Positions 56,675 through 64,000 of a stretch of DNA of 64,000 bases are shown piece after piece. The notes under the pieces were generated by a model. That model had not been told where the DNA came from, ran no database searches, and saw only the letters and a program-made list of their open reading frames with translations. Origin of the DNA: Sphaerisporangium rubeum (GTDB taxonomy: Bacteria; Actinomycetota; Actinomycetes; Streptosporangiales; Streptosporangiaceae); the NCBI RefSeq assembly GCF_014207705.1, contig NZ_JACHIU010000001.1, positions 6,440,501 to 6,504,500 of the forward strand. Reading direction: 5' to 3'. Numbering within the stretch: position 1 is the first letter of the stretch; each line of letters starts with the position of its first letter. Both the position numbers and the translations under genes were made by a program.

Positions 56675-57172
56675 ATGACCGCCACCCCCGAAGACGCCCC
56701 CTACATCACCCCCGAGGACGCCGCACGCACCCTGCGGGAGATCCGCACGTCCCAGGCCCGGGTGATCAGATCCCGTCCCTGGTTCCCCGCCTGGTACACC
56801 ACAGGCGTGGCCCTCTACGTCACCGGAGTCCAGTTCCTCACCGAACCCGGCACCCCCATGAACACGATGACCACCGGCATCGCGGTCCTGTCCGTCGCAC
56901 TGCTCGCCTTGGTGCTCACCCTGGCGTACCGCACCCGCCGCCGTCCCCACCGCACCCTCGTCACCTCCAAGATCCTCGGCGTCTTCGCCGCGTGGCTGGT
57001 CACGGCCATCCTCCTGTGCCTGGCCCTGGCACTCCCTCTGGACGCCGCCGGGATCCCCTACGCGCGCACGTACGCCGCACTGGTCATGACCGTCTACATG
57101 GCGGCGACCGGCTCCGTCGTGGCCCGCCACATCACCGGCCGCATGGCCGCCGCGATCGAGTCGGCCCGATGA
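56675..57172 (+). CDS. Small integral membrane protein
   Basis: Start at ATG 56675 behind AAGGAG. The 165-residue protein has a cytoplasmic-looking N-terminus (TPEDAARTLREIRTSQARVIRSRP) and four predicted membrane helices (about 40-60, 72-92, 110-130, 137-155). The N-terminal part resembles unknown actinomycete membrane proteins paired with HTH_27 regulators. It overlaps the regulator gene by 4 bases (ATGA), so the pair is co-expressed. Confidence 0.75.
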   Translation: MTATPEDAPYITPEDAARTLREIRTSQARVIRSRPWFPAWYTTGVALYVTGVQFLTEPGTPMNTMTTGIAVLSVALLALVLTLAYRTRRRPHRTLVTSKILGVFAAWLVTAILLCLALALPLDAAGIPYARTYAALVMTVYMAATGSVVARHITGRMAAAIESAR

Positions 57173-57474
57173 GCGACCTGGATCCGGTGATCCACGCACC
57201 CGCCAGACTCCAGATCATGTCCCTGCTCGCCGCCGTCGAAGAGGCGGAGTTCTCCTTCCTCCGCGACGAGACCGGCGTCAGCGACTCGGTCATGTCCAAA
57301 CACGCCACCGCTCTGGAGACGGCCGGCTACGTCCAGATCCGCAAGGGTCATGTGGGGAAACGTCCCCGCACCTGGCTCAAACTCTCCCCCACCGGCCGTC
57401 AGGCGTACAAAGCCCACGTGGAGGCCCTGCACGACATAGTCGCGCGCTCAGGCATGACCCTCATCCCCGAATAG
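57169..57474 (+). CDS. Winged-helix regulator (HTH_27/MarR-like)
   Basis: The 101-residue protein is a single winged helix: HAPARLQIMSLLAAVEEAEFSFLRDETGVSDSVMSKHATALETAGYVQIRKGHVGKRPRTWLKLSPTGRQAYKAHVEAL contains the recognition helix and the wing, as in PF13601 regulators. With the membrane protein it forms a two-gene operon behind the AAGTACTT operators, which it probably binds. Inducing signal unknown. Confidence 0.85.
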   Translation: MSDLDPVIHAPARLQIMSLLAAVEEAEFSFLRDETGVSDSVMSKHATALETAGYVQIRKGHVGKRPRTWLKLSPTGRQAYKAHVEALHDIVARSGMTLIPE

Positions 57475-57477
57475 CGA

Positions 57478-58296
57478 TCAGGACGTGACCGCTCGCCGGT
57501 ACACCCCCGGCGTCACCCCGAAGCACCGCGTGAACCACCGCGTCAGATGGCTCTGGTCGGTGAACCCCGCCATGACCGCGACCTCCGCCAGCGGCCGCCC
57601 CTCGTCGAGCAGCCGCCGCGCCGTACGCAACCGCAACTGCCGCTGGTAGTCGCTAGGCGCCATCCCGTACACCGCGCGGAACGACCGGTACACCGCGAAC
57701 CGGCTCCGTCCCGCCACCGCGGCCAGTTCCCCCGCCGTGATCCCCGGGTCATCGCCGTAATGCAGCGCCTCCCTGACCACCCGCGCCGCGCCGGCCTCCG
57801 GCGCCGCCTCGTCCTCCCCGCCACGACCCCCGCCACCCCGCCGTACCACCTGCGCAACGACCTGGTCGAACAACTCATCGCGCCGCAGCACCGACACGTC
57901 CCCCACCAGCGCCTCATGCAACCCCCGCAACCCCCGGGCCAACTCAGCGTCCCGCACCACAGGTTCACTGAACAACGGCAACCCGCCACCACCACCCACC
58001 TCGTCGAGCACCTCCGCCACCAGCTCCGGCCCCACATGCACCATCCGGTACGTGAACCCCCCATCGTCATCCGCATGTCCGTCATGCGGATCGTCCGGGT
58101 TGAACACCATCACCATCCCCGCCGCGCTCCGATGCCGAGCCCCCCGGCACGTGAACGTCTGCACCCCCTTCTCGGTGAACCCGAACGAGTACGTCTCATG
58201 ACTGTGCCGGTGATACACATGCCGCTCGAAATGCGCATGCATCGCCTCGACCGCACGATCCCCCGCACGCCAGTACCGAGCCCAGTCCCCACCCAC
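57478..58296 (-). CDS. AraC-family regulator
   Basis: I choose the GTG at 58296 because GGGAG lies 8 bases upstream; the frame continues to 58368 without a better site. The 272-residue protein has an N-terminal cupin-like sensor (HAHFERHVYHRHSHETYSFGFTEKGVQTF) and two C-terminal HTH motifs (ITAGELAAVAGRSRFAVYRSFRAVYGMAPSDYQRQLRL and LAEVAVMAGFTDQSHLTRWFTRCFGVTPGVYRR). It is divergent from the DUF2000 gene, a common arrangement, so it likely controls that gene. Confidence 0.87.
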   Translation of the reverse strand: MGGDWARYWRAGDRAVEAMHAHFERHVYHRHSHETYSFGFTEKGVQTFTCRGARHRSAAGMVMVFNPDDPHDGHADDDGGFTYRMVHVGPELVAEVLDEVGGGGGLPLFSEPVVRDAELARGLRGLHEALVGDVSVLRRDELFDQVVAQVVRRGGGGRGGEDEAAPEAGAARVVREALHYGDDPGITAGELAAVAGRSRFAVYRSFRAVYGMAPSDYQRQLRLRTARRLLDEGRPLAEVAVMAGFTDQSHLTRWFTRCFGVTPGVYRRAVTS

Positions 58297-58377
58297 CCCC
58301 GAATTCTCCCTCACCCGCGCCGACCCCCCGCACCTTCGTACAAGACCCCGTGCCTCCGCACGCGCCACCCTCGACCC

Positions 58378-58788
58378 ATGCGCTTCGACACCAAGATCGC
58401 CATAGTCGTCCGAGAAGACCTGGCCACCTGGCAGAAACTCAACGTCACCGCCTTCCTGTCAAGCGCCGTAGCCACCCTCGACGACCTGATCGGCACCCCC
58501 TACACCGACGCCACCGGCAACACCTACCTCCCCATGCTCCGCCAGCCCGTCCTCATCTACACGGCCCCCGACACCCAGGCCCTGAACCACCTCCACCGAC
58601 GAGCCCTCACCCGAGCCTTCCCGACGGCCGTCTACATAGAAGACATGTTCAAGACCACCCACGACACCGCCAACCGCGAAACCGTCCAGGCCTTCCAAGC
58701 CGACGAACTCCCCCTGGTAGGCCTTGCCGTCCACGGCCCCCGCAACCCTCTGGACAAAATCCTGAAGGACCTCTCGCTCCACCCCTGA
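58378..58788 (+). CDS. DUF2000 protein
   Basis: Start at ATG 58378. The 136-residue protein reads MRFDTKIAIVVREDLATWQKLNVTAFLSSAV and then PVLIYTAPDTQALNHLHRRAL, FPTAVYIEDMFKTTHD, LPLVGLAVHGPRNPLDKILKDLSLHP: the DUF2000 pattern, related in fold to peptidyl-tRNA hydrolase II. The role is unknown. No clear ribosome site precedes the ATG, so a leaderless transcript from the 81-bp divergent region is possible. Confidence 0.82.
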   Translation: MRFDTKIAIVVREDLATWQKLNVTAFLSSAVATLDDLIGTPYTDATGNTYLPMLRQPVLIYTAPDTQALNHLHRRALTRAFPTAVYIEDMFKTTHDTANRETVQAFQADELPLVGLAVHGPRNPLDKILKDLSLHP

Positions 58789-58794
58789 TCGTGC

Positions 58795-60264
58795 TCAGTC
58801 GCCTTCGTACAGCCGCGCCAGATCGACGAGCTCGACGTCCGCACGCTCGGCGGCGAGACGAGCAAGACCGGCCGAGAAGCCGGATCGGGAGAACAGCAGC
58901 AATTTGGGAAGGGCAGCGACCTTGGCTGCGGGAATGAGGGTGCGCAGGTGTTCCAGTCGCTCCAGTTGCGGCGTGTCCACCGGCGCCTCGGTGCTCTTGG
59001 CCTCGCCGATGGCGGTCACGCGGTCGGCGGCGAAAGACGTGGTCTCCATGACGACGACGTCCAGCTCATGACCTTGACGGTGCGCCGGACACGGGAGCTC
59101 GGTCGGACGTACAGCGGTGGCGGTGCCGCCGAGGCTCTCAGGGGACGCGTGCTCGAAGCACCACTGGCGGGCCAGGTCCTCGAAATGCGGGCCGTAGATC
59201 TGCGATGCGACCGTATCGGCGTTGGCGAGCCACACGCGATCGGCGCGGCCGGCGACCAGTTCGGCCTCATGGCGCTGGATGAGGAGTTGATGCAGGCGCA
59301 CGACCGGCTCGGCGATACGGAACACACTGCGTTTGCCGCGGAGCGCGTCGTCGACCTGCTCGATGAGGCCGATGTCCTGGAGCCCGGAGAGCAAGTGGGC
59401 CAGAGCGCTGCTCGGACGGCCGAGGGTCGCCGCGATCTCCGAGCGGCGGCGGTTGCCGGCACTGATCGCGCTCAATGTAGCGGAGTAGGAAGTGGGGTCA
59501 CTGATCGAGGGCTCTTCCCGGAGCAGGAGCGCGCCTTCACGGAACATCGCCGAGGCCGGGTTCAGCACGCGCCGCTGCACCCACCGGTCGAACTCGCCGA
59601 GACCGTCCGGCGCCGTGCCACCGCTCATCTCCAGGTAGGCGGGGGTGCCGCCTAGCAACGCGTGCAGCCGAAAGGCGAGCTCCGGATCGTGGGCCACACT
59701 CCAGAAGGTCGCCGCCTCACGAAACCTGAAGGGACGTACGACCAGTTCCATGGTGGCCCGGCCGCGCAACGGCGCACCACCTGCCAGCAGCTGCGACATG
59801 GTGGTGAGAGCGCTACCGCAGAGGATCAGCCGCGTCCTGGTGTGTTGTTTGGCGAATCCCAGTGGGCTGAGTGCCTGCTGCAGGTAGGACGGCAGCGCAG
59901 GCGTGGCCGCGACGAGGTAGGGGAACTCGTCGATGATGAGCGGGGTGTTTCCGTTCTCGCCGACGCGGAGCACCTCGTCGATCGCGTCACGCCAGGAACG
60001 GAAGACGATGGGTTGACGCCTGCCGAGATGCGCCGCGTACGCCGCTCCGAGGTCGGCGAGATTCTGTGCTTCGGTCTGCTGCGTGGCTCCGAACAGGAAC
60101 CCACCGGTCTGCTGGGCCAGCAGTTCGAGCATCAGGGTCTTCCCTTGCCGACGCCGACCGTACACGAGCCCGAGAGTGGCTCCCGCCGAGGCTGAGTCGG
60201 CGAAGTCCATAAGGCTGTCCCACTCGGCGTCCCTGCCGAACAGTTGCTCCGGCTTCCGCGGCAA
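58795..60264 (-). CDS. P-loop ATPase with PD-(D/E)xK-like C-terminal domain (DUF234 type)
   Basis: The start is a TTG at 60264 with GGAGG 6 bases upstream. The 489-residue protein has an AAA/STAND-like ATPase (residues 1-260) with Walker A YGRRRQGKT and Walker B PLIIDEFPYLV, then a winged helix (RRRSEIAATLGRPSSALAHLLSGLQDIGLIEQV). The C-terminal domain, by position DUF234, contains GHELDVVV plus VTAIGEAKS: the D...ExK pattern of PD-(D/E)xK nucleases. This family occurs in archaea and actinomycetes and is poorly understood. Its AT-rich promoter is unusual here. Confidence 0.82.
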   Translation of the reverse strand: MPRKPEQLFGRDAEWDSLMDFADSASAGATLGLVYGRRRQGKTLMLELLAQQTGGFLFGATQQTEAQNLADLGAAYAAHLGRRQPIVFRSWRDAIDEVLRVGENGNTPLIIDEFPYLVAATPALPSYLQQALSPLGFAKQHTRTRLILCGSALTTMSQLLAGGAPLRGRATMELVVRPFRFREAATFWSVAHDPELAFRLHALLGGTPAYLEMSGGTAPDGLGEFDRWVQRRVLNPASAMFREGALLLREEPSISDPTSYSATLSAISAGNRRRSEIAATLGRPSSALAHLLSGLQDIGLIEQVDDALRGKRSVFRIAEPVVRLHQLLIQRHEAELVAGRADRVWLANADTVASQIYGPHFEDLARQWCFEHASPESLGGTATAVRPTELPCPAHRQGHELDVVVMETTSFAADRVTAIGEAKSTEAPVDTPQLERLEHLRTLIPAAKVAALPKLLLFSRSGFSAGLARLAAERADVELVDLARLYEGD

Positions 60265-60285
60265 CAGCGGCCTCCTTCATACAAG

Positions 60286-60303
60286 TTATAGCTACAGCTA
60301 TAA
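60286..60303. promoter_or_regulatory. AT-rich palindrome upstream of the ATPase-nuclease gene
   Basis: TTATAGCTACAGCTATAA has exact 8-bp arms around a 2-base centre. A related ATAGCTACAG recurs at 60318-60327. The stretch 60275-60345 is the most AT-rich promoter region seen in the window, and lies 22 bases before the TTG start. Confidence 0.6.
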
Positions 60304-60427
60304 TAGCCATACCTATCATAGCTACAGATACCAATGAGACTTCTTTAGATTCCACGGCCTGTCCGCTACGTTTCCTTAAGAAACAGTCGTTCAACCGGTA
60401 ATGATCAGCAGAATCCGAGGCATCAGC

Positions 60428-61783
60428 ATGGTGGACCCCAACACACTCAAGCGCCTGCTCGACCGGGAACGGCAGGCGTTCCGGGAGCGGAACCCTCGGT
60501 CGGCGGCTGCGTACGCCGAAGCGAAGGGCCGGCTGTTCGGTGGGGTGCCGATGACGTGGATGAACAAGACGGCGGCCGGGTTTCCGTTGTACCTGGCGGG
60601 TGCGCGTGGGGCTCGGGTCAGCGATGTGGACGGGCACGAGTACGTCGATCTGTGCCTCGGGGACACGGGGGCCATGGCGGGGCATTCGCCGCAGGCGACG
60701 GTGGACGCGGTGGCGGAGCGGTTCGGGGTGCTGGGTGGGGCCACGGTGATGATGCCGACCGAGGACGCGGCCTGGGTGGGGGGTGAGCTCGGACGGCGGT
60801 TCGGGGTGCCGTACTGGAGTTTCTCGTTGACGGCCACGGACGCGAACCGGTGGGCCATACGGCTGGCGCGGGCCGTCACCGGACGGCCCAAGATCCTGGT
60901 GAACAGTTACTGCTACCACGGCAGTGTGGACGAGGTGCTGCTGGTGGTGGGGCCGGACGGTGAGCAGGTGTCCCGTGACGGGAACGTCGGGGCTCCGGTG
61001 GATCCGACGGTGACCTCACGGGTGGTCGAGTTCAACGACCTCGACGGGCTGGAGCGGGAACTGGCGTACGGGGACGTGGCGGCCGTTCTCATGGAACCGG
61101 CGCTGACCAACATCGGCATCGTGCTGCCGGAGCCGGGATACCTGGCAGGGGTGCGGGAGCTGACCCGCCGGTACGGCAGCCTGCTGATCAACGACGAGAC
61201 GCACACGTTCTCGGCGGGGCCGGGGGGCTGTACGGCGGCGTGGGGGCTGACGCCGGACATCGTGACCATCGGGAAGGCCGTCGGCGGCGGCATCCCGAGC
61301 GGCGGGTACGGCCTGTCTGCCGAGGTGGCGGCGCGTCTCGAAGGCATGAGCGGGCTGGACCTGATCGACATGGGAGGTGTCGGCGGCACGCTCGCCGGCA
61401 ACGCGCTGTCGGTGGCCGCGATGCGCGCCACGCTGGAGCACGTCCTCACGGCCGCCGCGTTCGACCGCATGATCACGCTGGCCGGACGGTTCACGGAAGG
61501 CGTCCAGCAGGTCATCGACGAGCACGGCCTGCCGTGGTCGGTCACGCAGCTCGGCGCGCGGGCCGAGTACCGCTTCACCAGCCCCGCTCCCCGCGACGGC
61601 GGCGAGTCCAACGCCGCCGCCGACCCCGATCTCGACGACTACCTGCACGTCTATCTGGCCAACCGCGGCGTGCTGCTCACCCCGTTCCACAACATGGCCC
61701 TGATGTGCCCCGCCACCACCGAGGCCGACGTCGACCGCCACCAGGAGGTCTTCGCCACCGCCGTCGCGGAACTGGTCGCATGA
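60428..61783 (+). CDS. Class III PLP aminotransferase (glutamate-1-semialdehyde aminomutase-like)
   Basis: I choose ATG 60428 with GAGG 9-12 bases upstream; ATG 60401 lacks a site. The 451-residue protein has the class III fold: GHSPQATVDAV, FSLTATDANRWAIRLARAVTGRPKIL, the cofactor acid in LLINDETHTFSAGPGG, and the PLP lysine in IVTIGKAVGGGIPSGGYG. It resembles GSA aminomutase-like transaminases rather than true HemL, since no tetrapyrrole genes adjoin. It is linked by two tiny overlapping frames to an Lrp regulator and may act in amino-acid metabolism. Confidence 0.85.
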   Translation: MVDPNTLKRLLDRERQAFRERNPRSAAAYAEAKGRLFGGVPMTWMNKTAAGFPLYLAGARGARVSDVDGHEYVDLCLGDTGAMAGHSPQATVDAVAERFGVLGGATVMMPTEDAAWVGGELGRRFGVPYWSFSLTATDANRWAIRLARAVTGRPKILVNSYCYHGSVDEVLLVVGPDGEQVSRDGNVGAPVDPTVTSRVVEFNDLDGLERELAYGDVAAVLMEPALTNIGIVLPEPGYLAGVRELTRRYGSLLINDETHTFSAGPGGCTAAWGLTPDIVTIGKAVGGGIPSGGYGLSAEVAARLEGMSGLDLIDMGGVGGTLAGNALSVAAMRATLEHVLTAAAFDRMITLAGRFTEGVQQVIDEHGLPWSVTQLGARAEYRFTSPAPRDGGESNAAADPDLDDYLHVYLANRGVLLTPFHNMALMCPATTEADVDRHQEVFATAVAELVA

Positions 61784-61818
61784 AGCTGACCGCCGCCATC
61801 GCGGAGCTGACCGCATGA
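61780..61818 (+). CDS. Possible 12-codon relay peptide 1
   Basis: An ATG overlapping the aminotransferase stop (ATGA) opens a frame MKLTAAIAELTA, whose stop again overlaps an ATG (ATGA at 61815-61818). No separate ribosome site exists. It may serve to carry ribosomes across the gap; a coding role for the peptide is doubtful. Confidence 0.35.
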   Translation: MKLTAAIAELTA

Positions 61819-61859
61819 ACCTCGAATCCGCCACTTCCGTCACCGAGCCGGCCGCATGA
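61815..61859 (+). CDS. Possible 14-codon relay peptide 2
   Basis: Starting at the ATGA junction of peptide 1, this frame reads MNLESATSVTEPAA and stops in an ATGA shared with the Lrp-family start. Peptide 2 and the Lrp protein both begin MNL. It would let translation re-initiate stepwise into the regulator. Confidence 0.35.
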   Translation: MNLESATSVTEPAA

Positions 61860-62302
61860 ACCTCGACGCCGTGGACCACGTCCTGCTGCGCGAGCTGCAA
61901 CGCGACGGCCGCGCCTCGTACACCGCGCTCGCCGAGGCGACCGGCCTGTCCGCGCCGGCCGTACGCCAGCGTGTGCAGCGTCTCCGCGACGAGGGTGTCG
62001 TCCAGATCGTCGGCGTCACCGACCCCATGGCCCTCGGCCTGCCGGTCATGGCCCTGATCGGCGTCCGCGTCGACACCGACGTCCACGAAGTGGCCGACCG
62101 CATCAGCGAACTCGCCGGCGTGATCTACGTGGTCCTCACCGCCGGCTCGTTCGACCTGTTCGCCGAGGTCGTCTGCAAGGAACCCGCCGAGCTGCTGGCC
62201 GTACTCAACGACCACATCAAACGCGTCCCCGGCGTCACCCGCGCCGAAGCCTTCACCTACTTCGGCATCCACACCCACCGCTTCGCCTGGCCCGCCACCT
62301 GA
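61856..62302 (+). CDS. Lrp/AsnC-family regulator
   Basis: The 148-residue protein has an N-terminal helix-turn-helix (LDAVDHVLLRELQRDGRASYTALAEATGLSAPAVRQRVQRLRDEGVVQIVGV) and a RAM-like ligand domain (VMALIGVRVDTDVHEVADRISELAGVIYVVLTAGSFDLFAEVVC). Lrp-type proteins form octamers and sense amino acids. It is translationally linked to the class III aminotransferase and lies 75 bases before the class V enzyme, so it probably controls both. ACATAT repeats downstream may be its sites. Confidence 0.9.
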   Translation: MNLDAVDHVLLRELQRDGRASYTALAEATGLSAPAVRQRVQRLRDEGVVQIVGVTDPMALGLPVMALIGVRVDTDVHEVADRISELAGVIYVVLTAGSFDLFAEVVCKEPAELLAVLNDHIKRVPGVTRAEAFTYFGIHTHRFAWPAT

Positions 62303-62337
62303 CGGTTCGCCCCCCGTAGATCGCCGCCGCCGACCGA

Positions 62338-62365
62338 CATATCGTCATGACATATGCCGACATAT
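62338..62365 (+). promoter_or_regulatory. Three ACATAT repeats before the class V enzyme
   Basis: ACATAT occurs at 62338-62343, 62350-62355 and 62360-62365, spaced 12 and 10 bases, ending next to the ribosome site of the class V gene. The site is a candidate for the Lrp-type regulator encoded just upstream. Confidence 0.45.
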
Positions 62366-62377
62366 GGGAGGTCACCT

Positions 62378-63577
62378 GTGTATGACGTCGCCGCCGTACG
62401 AAGCCGATTCCCCGCTCTGCGGGAAGGCGCCGCACACTTCGACGGCCCCGGCGGCACCCAGGTCCCCGACGCCGTGGCCGACGCCGTGGCGAACACCCTC
62501 CGCGCGGCCGTGGCCAACCGAGGCACCGAAACCACCGCCGAACGCCGCGCCGACCACATCGTCCTGGAAGCCCGCCAGGCGATGGCCGATCTCCTAGGCG
62601 CCGACCCCACCGGCGTCGTCTTCGGCCGCAGCATGACCCAGCTCACCTACGACCTGGCCCGGGCCCTCGCCAGACAATGGCACCCCGGCGACGAGGTGAT
62701 CGTCACCCGCCTCGACCACGACGCCAACATCCGCCCCTGGGTCCAAACCGCCGAAGCCAACGACGTGACCGTCCGCTGGGCCGACTTCGACCCCGCAACC
62801 GGCATCCTCCCGGTAGAAGCCATCACCACCCTCCTGACCCCTCGCACCCGCCTGGTAGCCGTGACCGCCGCCTCCAACCTCCTAGGCACCCGCCCCGACA
62901 TCCCGGAAATAGCCCGCCACGTCCACACCACCAACGCACTCCTGTACGTAGACGGCGTCCACCTCACCCCCCACGCCCCCGTGGACATCGAAGCCCTGGC
63001 CGCCGACTTCTACGCCTGCTCCCCCTACAAATTCCTCGGCCCCCACCTAGGCGTCCTCGCGGCCTCCCCCACCCTCCTGGAGACCATCCACCCCGACAAA
63101 CTCCTCCCCGCCACCGACGCCGTCCCCGAACGATTCGAACAAGGCACCCTCCCCTACGAACTCCTCGCCGGCACCACCGCCGCAGTCGACTTCCTCGCCG
63201 ACCTCACCCCCACCGAAGGCCCCCGCCGCACGCGTCTCCTCCACTCGATGACCACCCTGGAACACCATGAACAAACCCTTCTCGACCGCCTGGAACACGG
63301 CCTGAAGGAGATCCCGAAAGTCCACCTCCACGGCACTCCCGACCGCCACCGCACCCCCACAACCTTGTTCTCCCTGGACGGCATCCCCCTATCCACCGCC
63401 TACGAATTCCTCGCCACACGCAACGTCAACGCACCGGCCGGCAGCTTCTACGCCTTGGAATGCAGCCGCCACCTCGGCCTCGGCGACGCAGGCGCCATCC
63501 GAGCCGGCATAGCTCCATATACCGACGAGTCCGACGTGGACCGCCTGGTGAAGGCCATCACAGAGCTCAGCACCTGA
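62378..63577 (+). CDS. Class V PLP aminotransferase (cysteine desulfurase-like)
   Basis: I choose GTG 62378 with GGGAGG 6 bases upstream; the ATG at 62354 lies inside the repeats. The 399-residue protein begins YDVAAVRSRFPALREGAAHFDGPGGTQVPDAV and has the class V marks: LDHDANIRPW (cofactor His region), YVDGVHLTPHAPVDIEALAADFYACSPYKFLGPHLG with the PLP lysine in SPYKF. This is the CsdA/NifS-like subgroup often called cysteine desulfurase-like; the active-site Cys loop of true desulfurases is not seen, so another lyase or aminotransferase activity is likely. Confidence 0.88.
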   Translation: MYDVAAVRSRFPALREGAAHFDGPGGTQVPDAVADAVANTLRAAVANRGTETTAERRADHIVLEARQAMADLLGADPTGVVFGRSMTQLTYDLARALARQWHPGDEVIVTRLDHDANIRPWVQTAEANDVTVRWADFDPATGILPVEAITTLLTPRTRLVAVTAASNLLGTRPDIPEIARHVHTTNALLYVDGVHLTPHAPVDIEALAADFYACSPYKFLGPHLGVLAASPTLLETIHPDKLLPATDAVPERFEQGTLPYELLAGTTAAVDFLADLTPTEGPRRTRLLHSMTTLEHHEQTLLDRLEHGLKEIPKVHLHGTPDRHRTPTTLFSLDGIPLSTAYEFLATRNVNAPAGSFYALECSRHLGLGDAGAIRAGIAPYTDESDVDRLVKAITELST

Positions 63578-63609
63578 TCCCTGTACGAAGCAGTGCATTT
63601 CGAAGGGGT

Positions 63610-64000
63610 CTATCGGGGAGCGATGTCGAAGACGGCTCCCATGGTGGCGCGGAGTTCGCAGGTGTTGCCGAAGGTGTGTTCGTAGCTCAGGCGGGACGTG
63701 TCCCAGAGGCCGGTGGCGTAGACGGTTATCGGGTTGTAGTCGCGGCTGCAGGCGGCTTTGGGGTCGGCGTTCAGTTCGTTGAAGTCGGCGTGGACGGGGT
63801 CGAGGAGGCGGCAGGCGGCTTCGCGGTTGGGGTGGGTGCCGCCGGGTGGGGTGCATTGGAGGAGGACGGCGTGGTCGGCGGGGGTGGGGGATTCGCCTTT
63901 GGCGATGGCCAGGAGGAGGACTTTGCCGATCTCCTGGTGGGGTTTCAGGCGGGGGGTCAGGGACGAGGTGGTGGGTTTCTTCAGGCGGGCCAGGCGGATG
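63610..64000 (-). CDS. Subtilisin-inhibitor-like (SSI) protease inhibitor (5' end outside window)
   Basis: Reading leftward from the right edge, about 130 codons are open to a TAG at 63610; the signal peptide and start lie outside the window. The sequence carries the SSI family pattern: VLLQCTPPGGTHPN, EAACRLLDPVHADFNEL, AACSRDYNPITVYATGLW and SYEHTFGNTCELRATMGAVFDI, with four Cys for two disulfides. In SSI the residue two after the third Cys is the P1 site; here it is Arg, suggesting a trypsin-like target. Such inhibitors are secreted by mycelial actinomycetes to control their own proteases. Confidence 0.88.
   Translation of the reverse strand, partial: IRLARLKKPTTSSLTPRLKPHQEIGKVLLLAIAKGESPTPADHAVLLQCTPPGGTHPNREAACRLLDPVHADFNELNADPKAACSRDYNPITVYATGLWDTSRLSYEHTFGNTCELRATMGAVFDIAPR

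Noticed and set aside
60428-61783. Calling the class III enzyme true HemL (glutamate-1-semialdehyde aminomutase)
   Set aside because: No tetrapyrrole genes are nearby and the setting with an Lrp regulator and a class V PLP enzyme points to amino-acid metabolism.
62378-63577. Calling the class V enzyme a true cysteine desulfurase (IscS/SufS)
   Set aside because: No Fe-S assembly genes adjoin and no clear active-site Cys loop was found; the sequence fits the desulfurase-like subgroup.

Overview
The window is a 64-kb stretch of very GC-rich DNA with GTG and TTG starts, overlapping ATGA/GTGA gene junctions, mycothiol-era enzyme families, a fused Kgd and a CebR-type box. This points to the chromosome of a filamentous actinomycete, perhaps of the Streptosporangiales; the genus cannot be fixed from the sequence alone. 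No rRNA, tRNA, insertion sequence, phage or CRISPR array was seen.

Layout. 1-5 kb: a DinB/maleylpyruvate-isomerase-fold protein (cut by the window edge), a flavin reductase and a four-gene osmoprotectant ABC transporter. 5-8 kb: a sigma-factor-like protein with a long disordered linker and a C-terminal membrane anchor, then a VapBC toxin-antitoxin pair. 7.9-14.8 kb: a sterol side-chain degradation locus matching the mycobacterial igr operon (chsE1-chsE2-chsH2-chsH1-ltp2), a divergent KstR-like TetR regulator and a FadA5-like thiolase. 14.8-21.2 kb: a metallo-hydrolase, an FAD monooxygenase with a divergent GntR-TetR fusion regulator, a FadR-type regulator, a Ser/Thr kinase with a nine-residue repeat, and a Cu/Zn superoxide dismutase. 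21.4-25.6 kb: an aldo-keto reductase, a CYP125-like P450, a second DinB-fold protein and a DUF574 methyltransferase. 25.7-31 kb: tandem repeats, a GDP-mannose dehydratase and a GT4-methyltransferase-toroid protein-methyltransferase group. 31-33 kb: PPOX protein, ferredoxin and zinc alcohol dehydrogenase. 33-40 kb: a sugar operon (isomerase, Gfo/Idh dehydrogenase, RbsB/C/A-type transporter, ROK regulator). 40.5-44 kb: an Hsd4A-like SDR, a DUF305 lipoprotein and an MFS/ArsR pair. 44-51 kb: a secreted GH9 cellulase behind a CebR box, then kgd and a small protein. 51-57.5 kb: a DUF4097/PadR pair, a 78-bp repeat array, a quinone oxidoreductase, a secreted Ig-like protein, an L,D-transpeptidase and a membrane-protein/wHTH pair. 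57.5-64 kb: AraC/DUF2000, an ATPase-nuclease, two PLP enzymes flanking an Lrp regulator, and the end of a subtilisin-inhibitor gene.

The main functional thread is sterol catabolism. Matches to the published KstR motif TnnAACnnGTTnnA lie in front of chsE1, the kstR-like gene, fadA5, the P450 and the PPOX-ferredoxin-ADH group. This suggests one regulon spread over about 20-30 kb: P450 and ferredoxin oxidise the side chain, ADH oxidises the alcohol, FadA5 and Hsd4A-like SDR act in beta-oxidation, and ChsE/ChsH/Ltp2 remove the last side-chain carbons.

All assignments are from reading the sequence; no database search was run.
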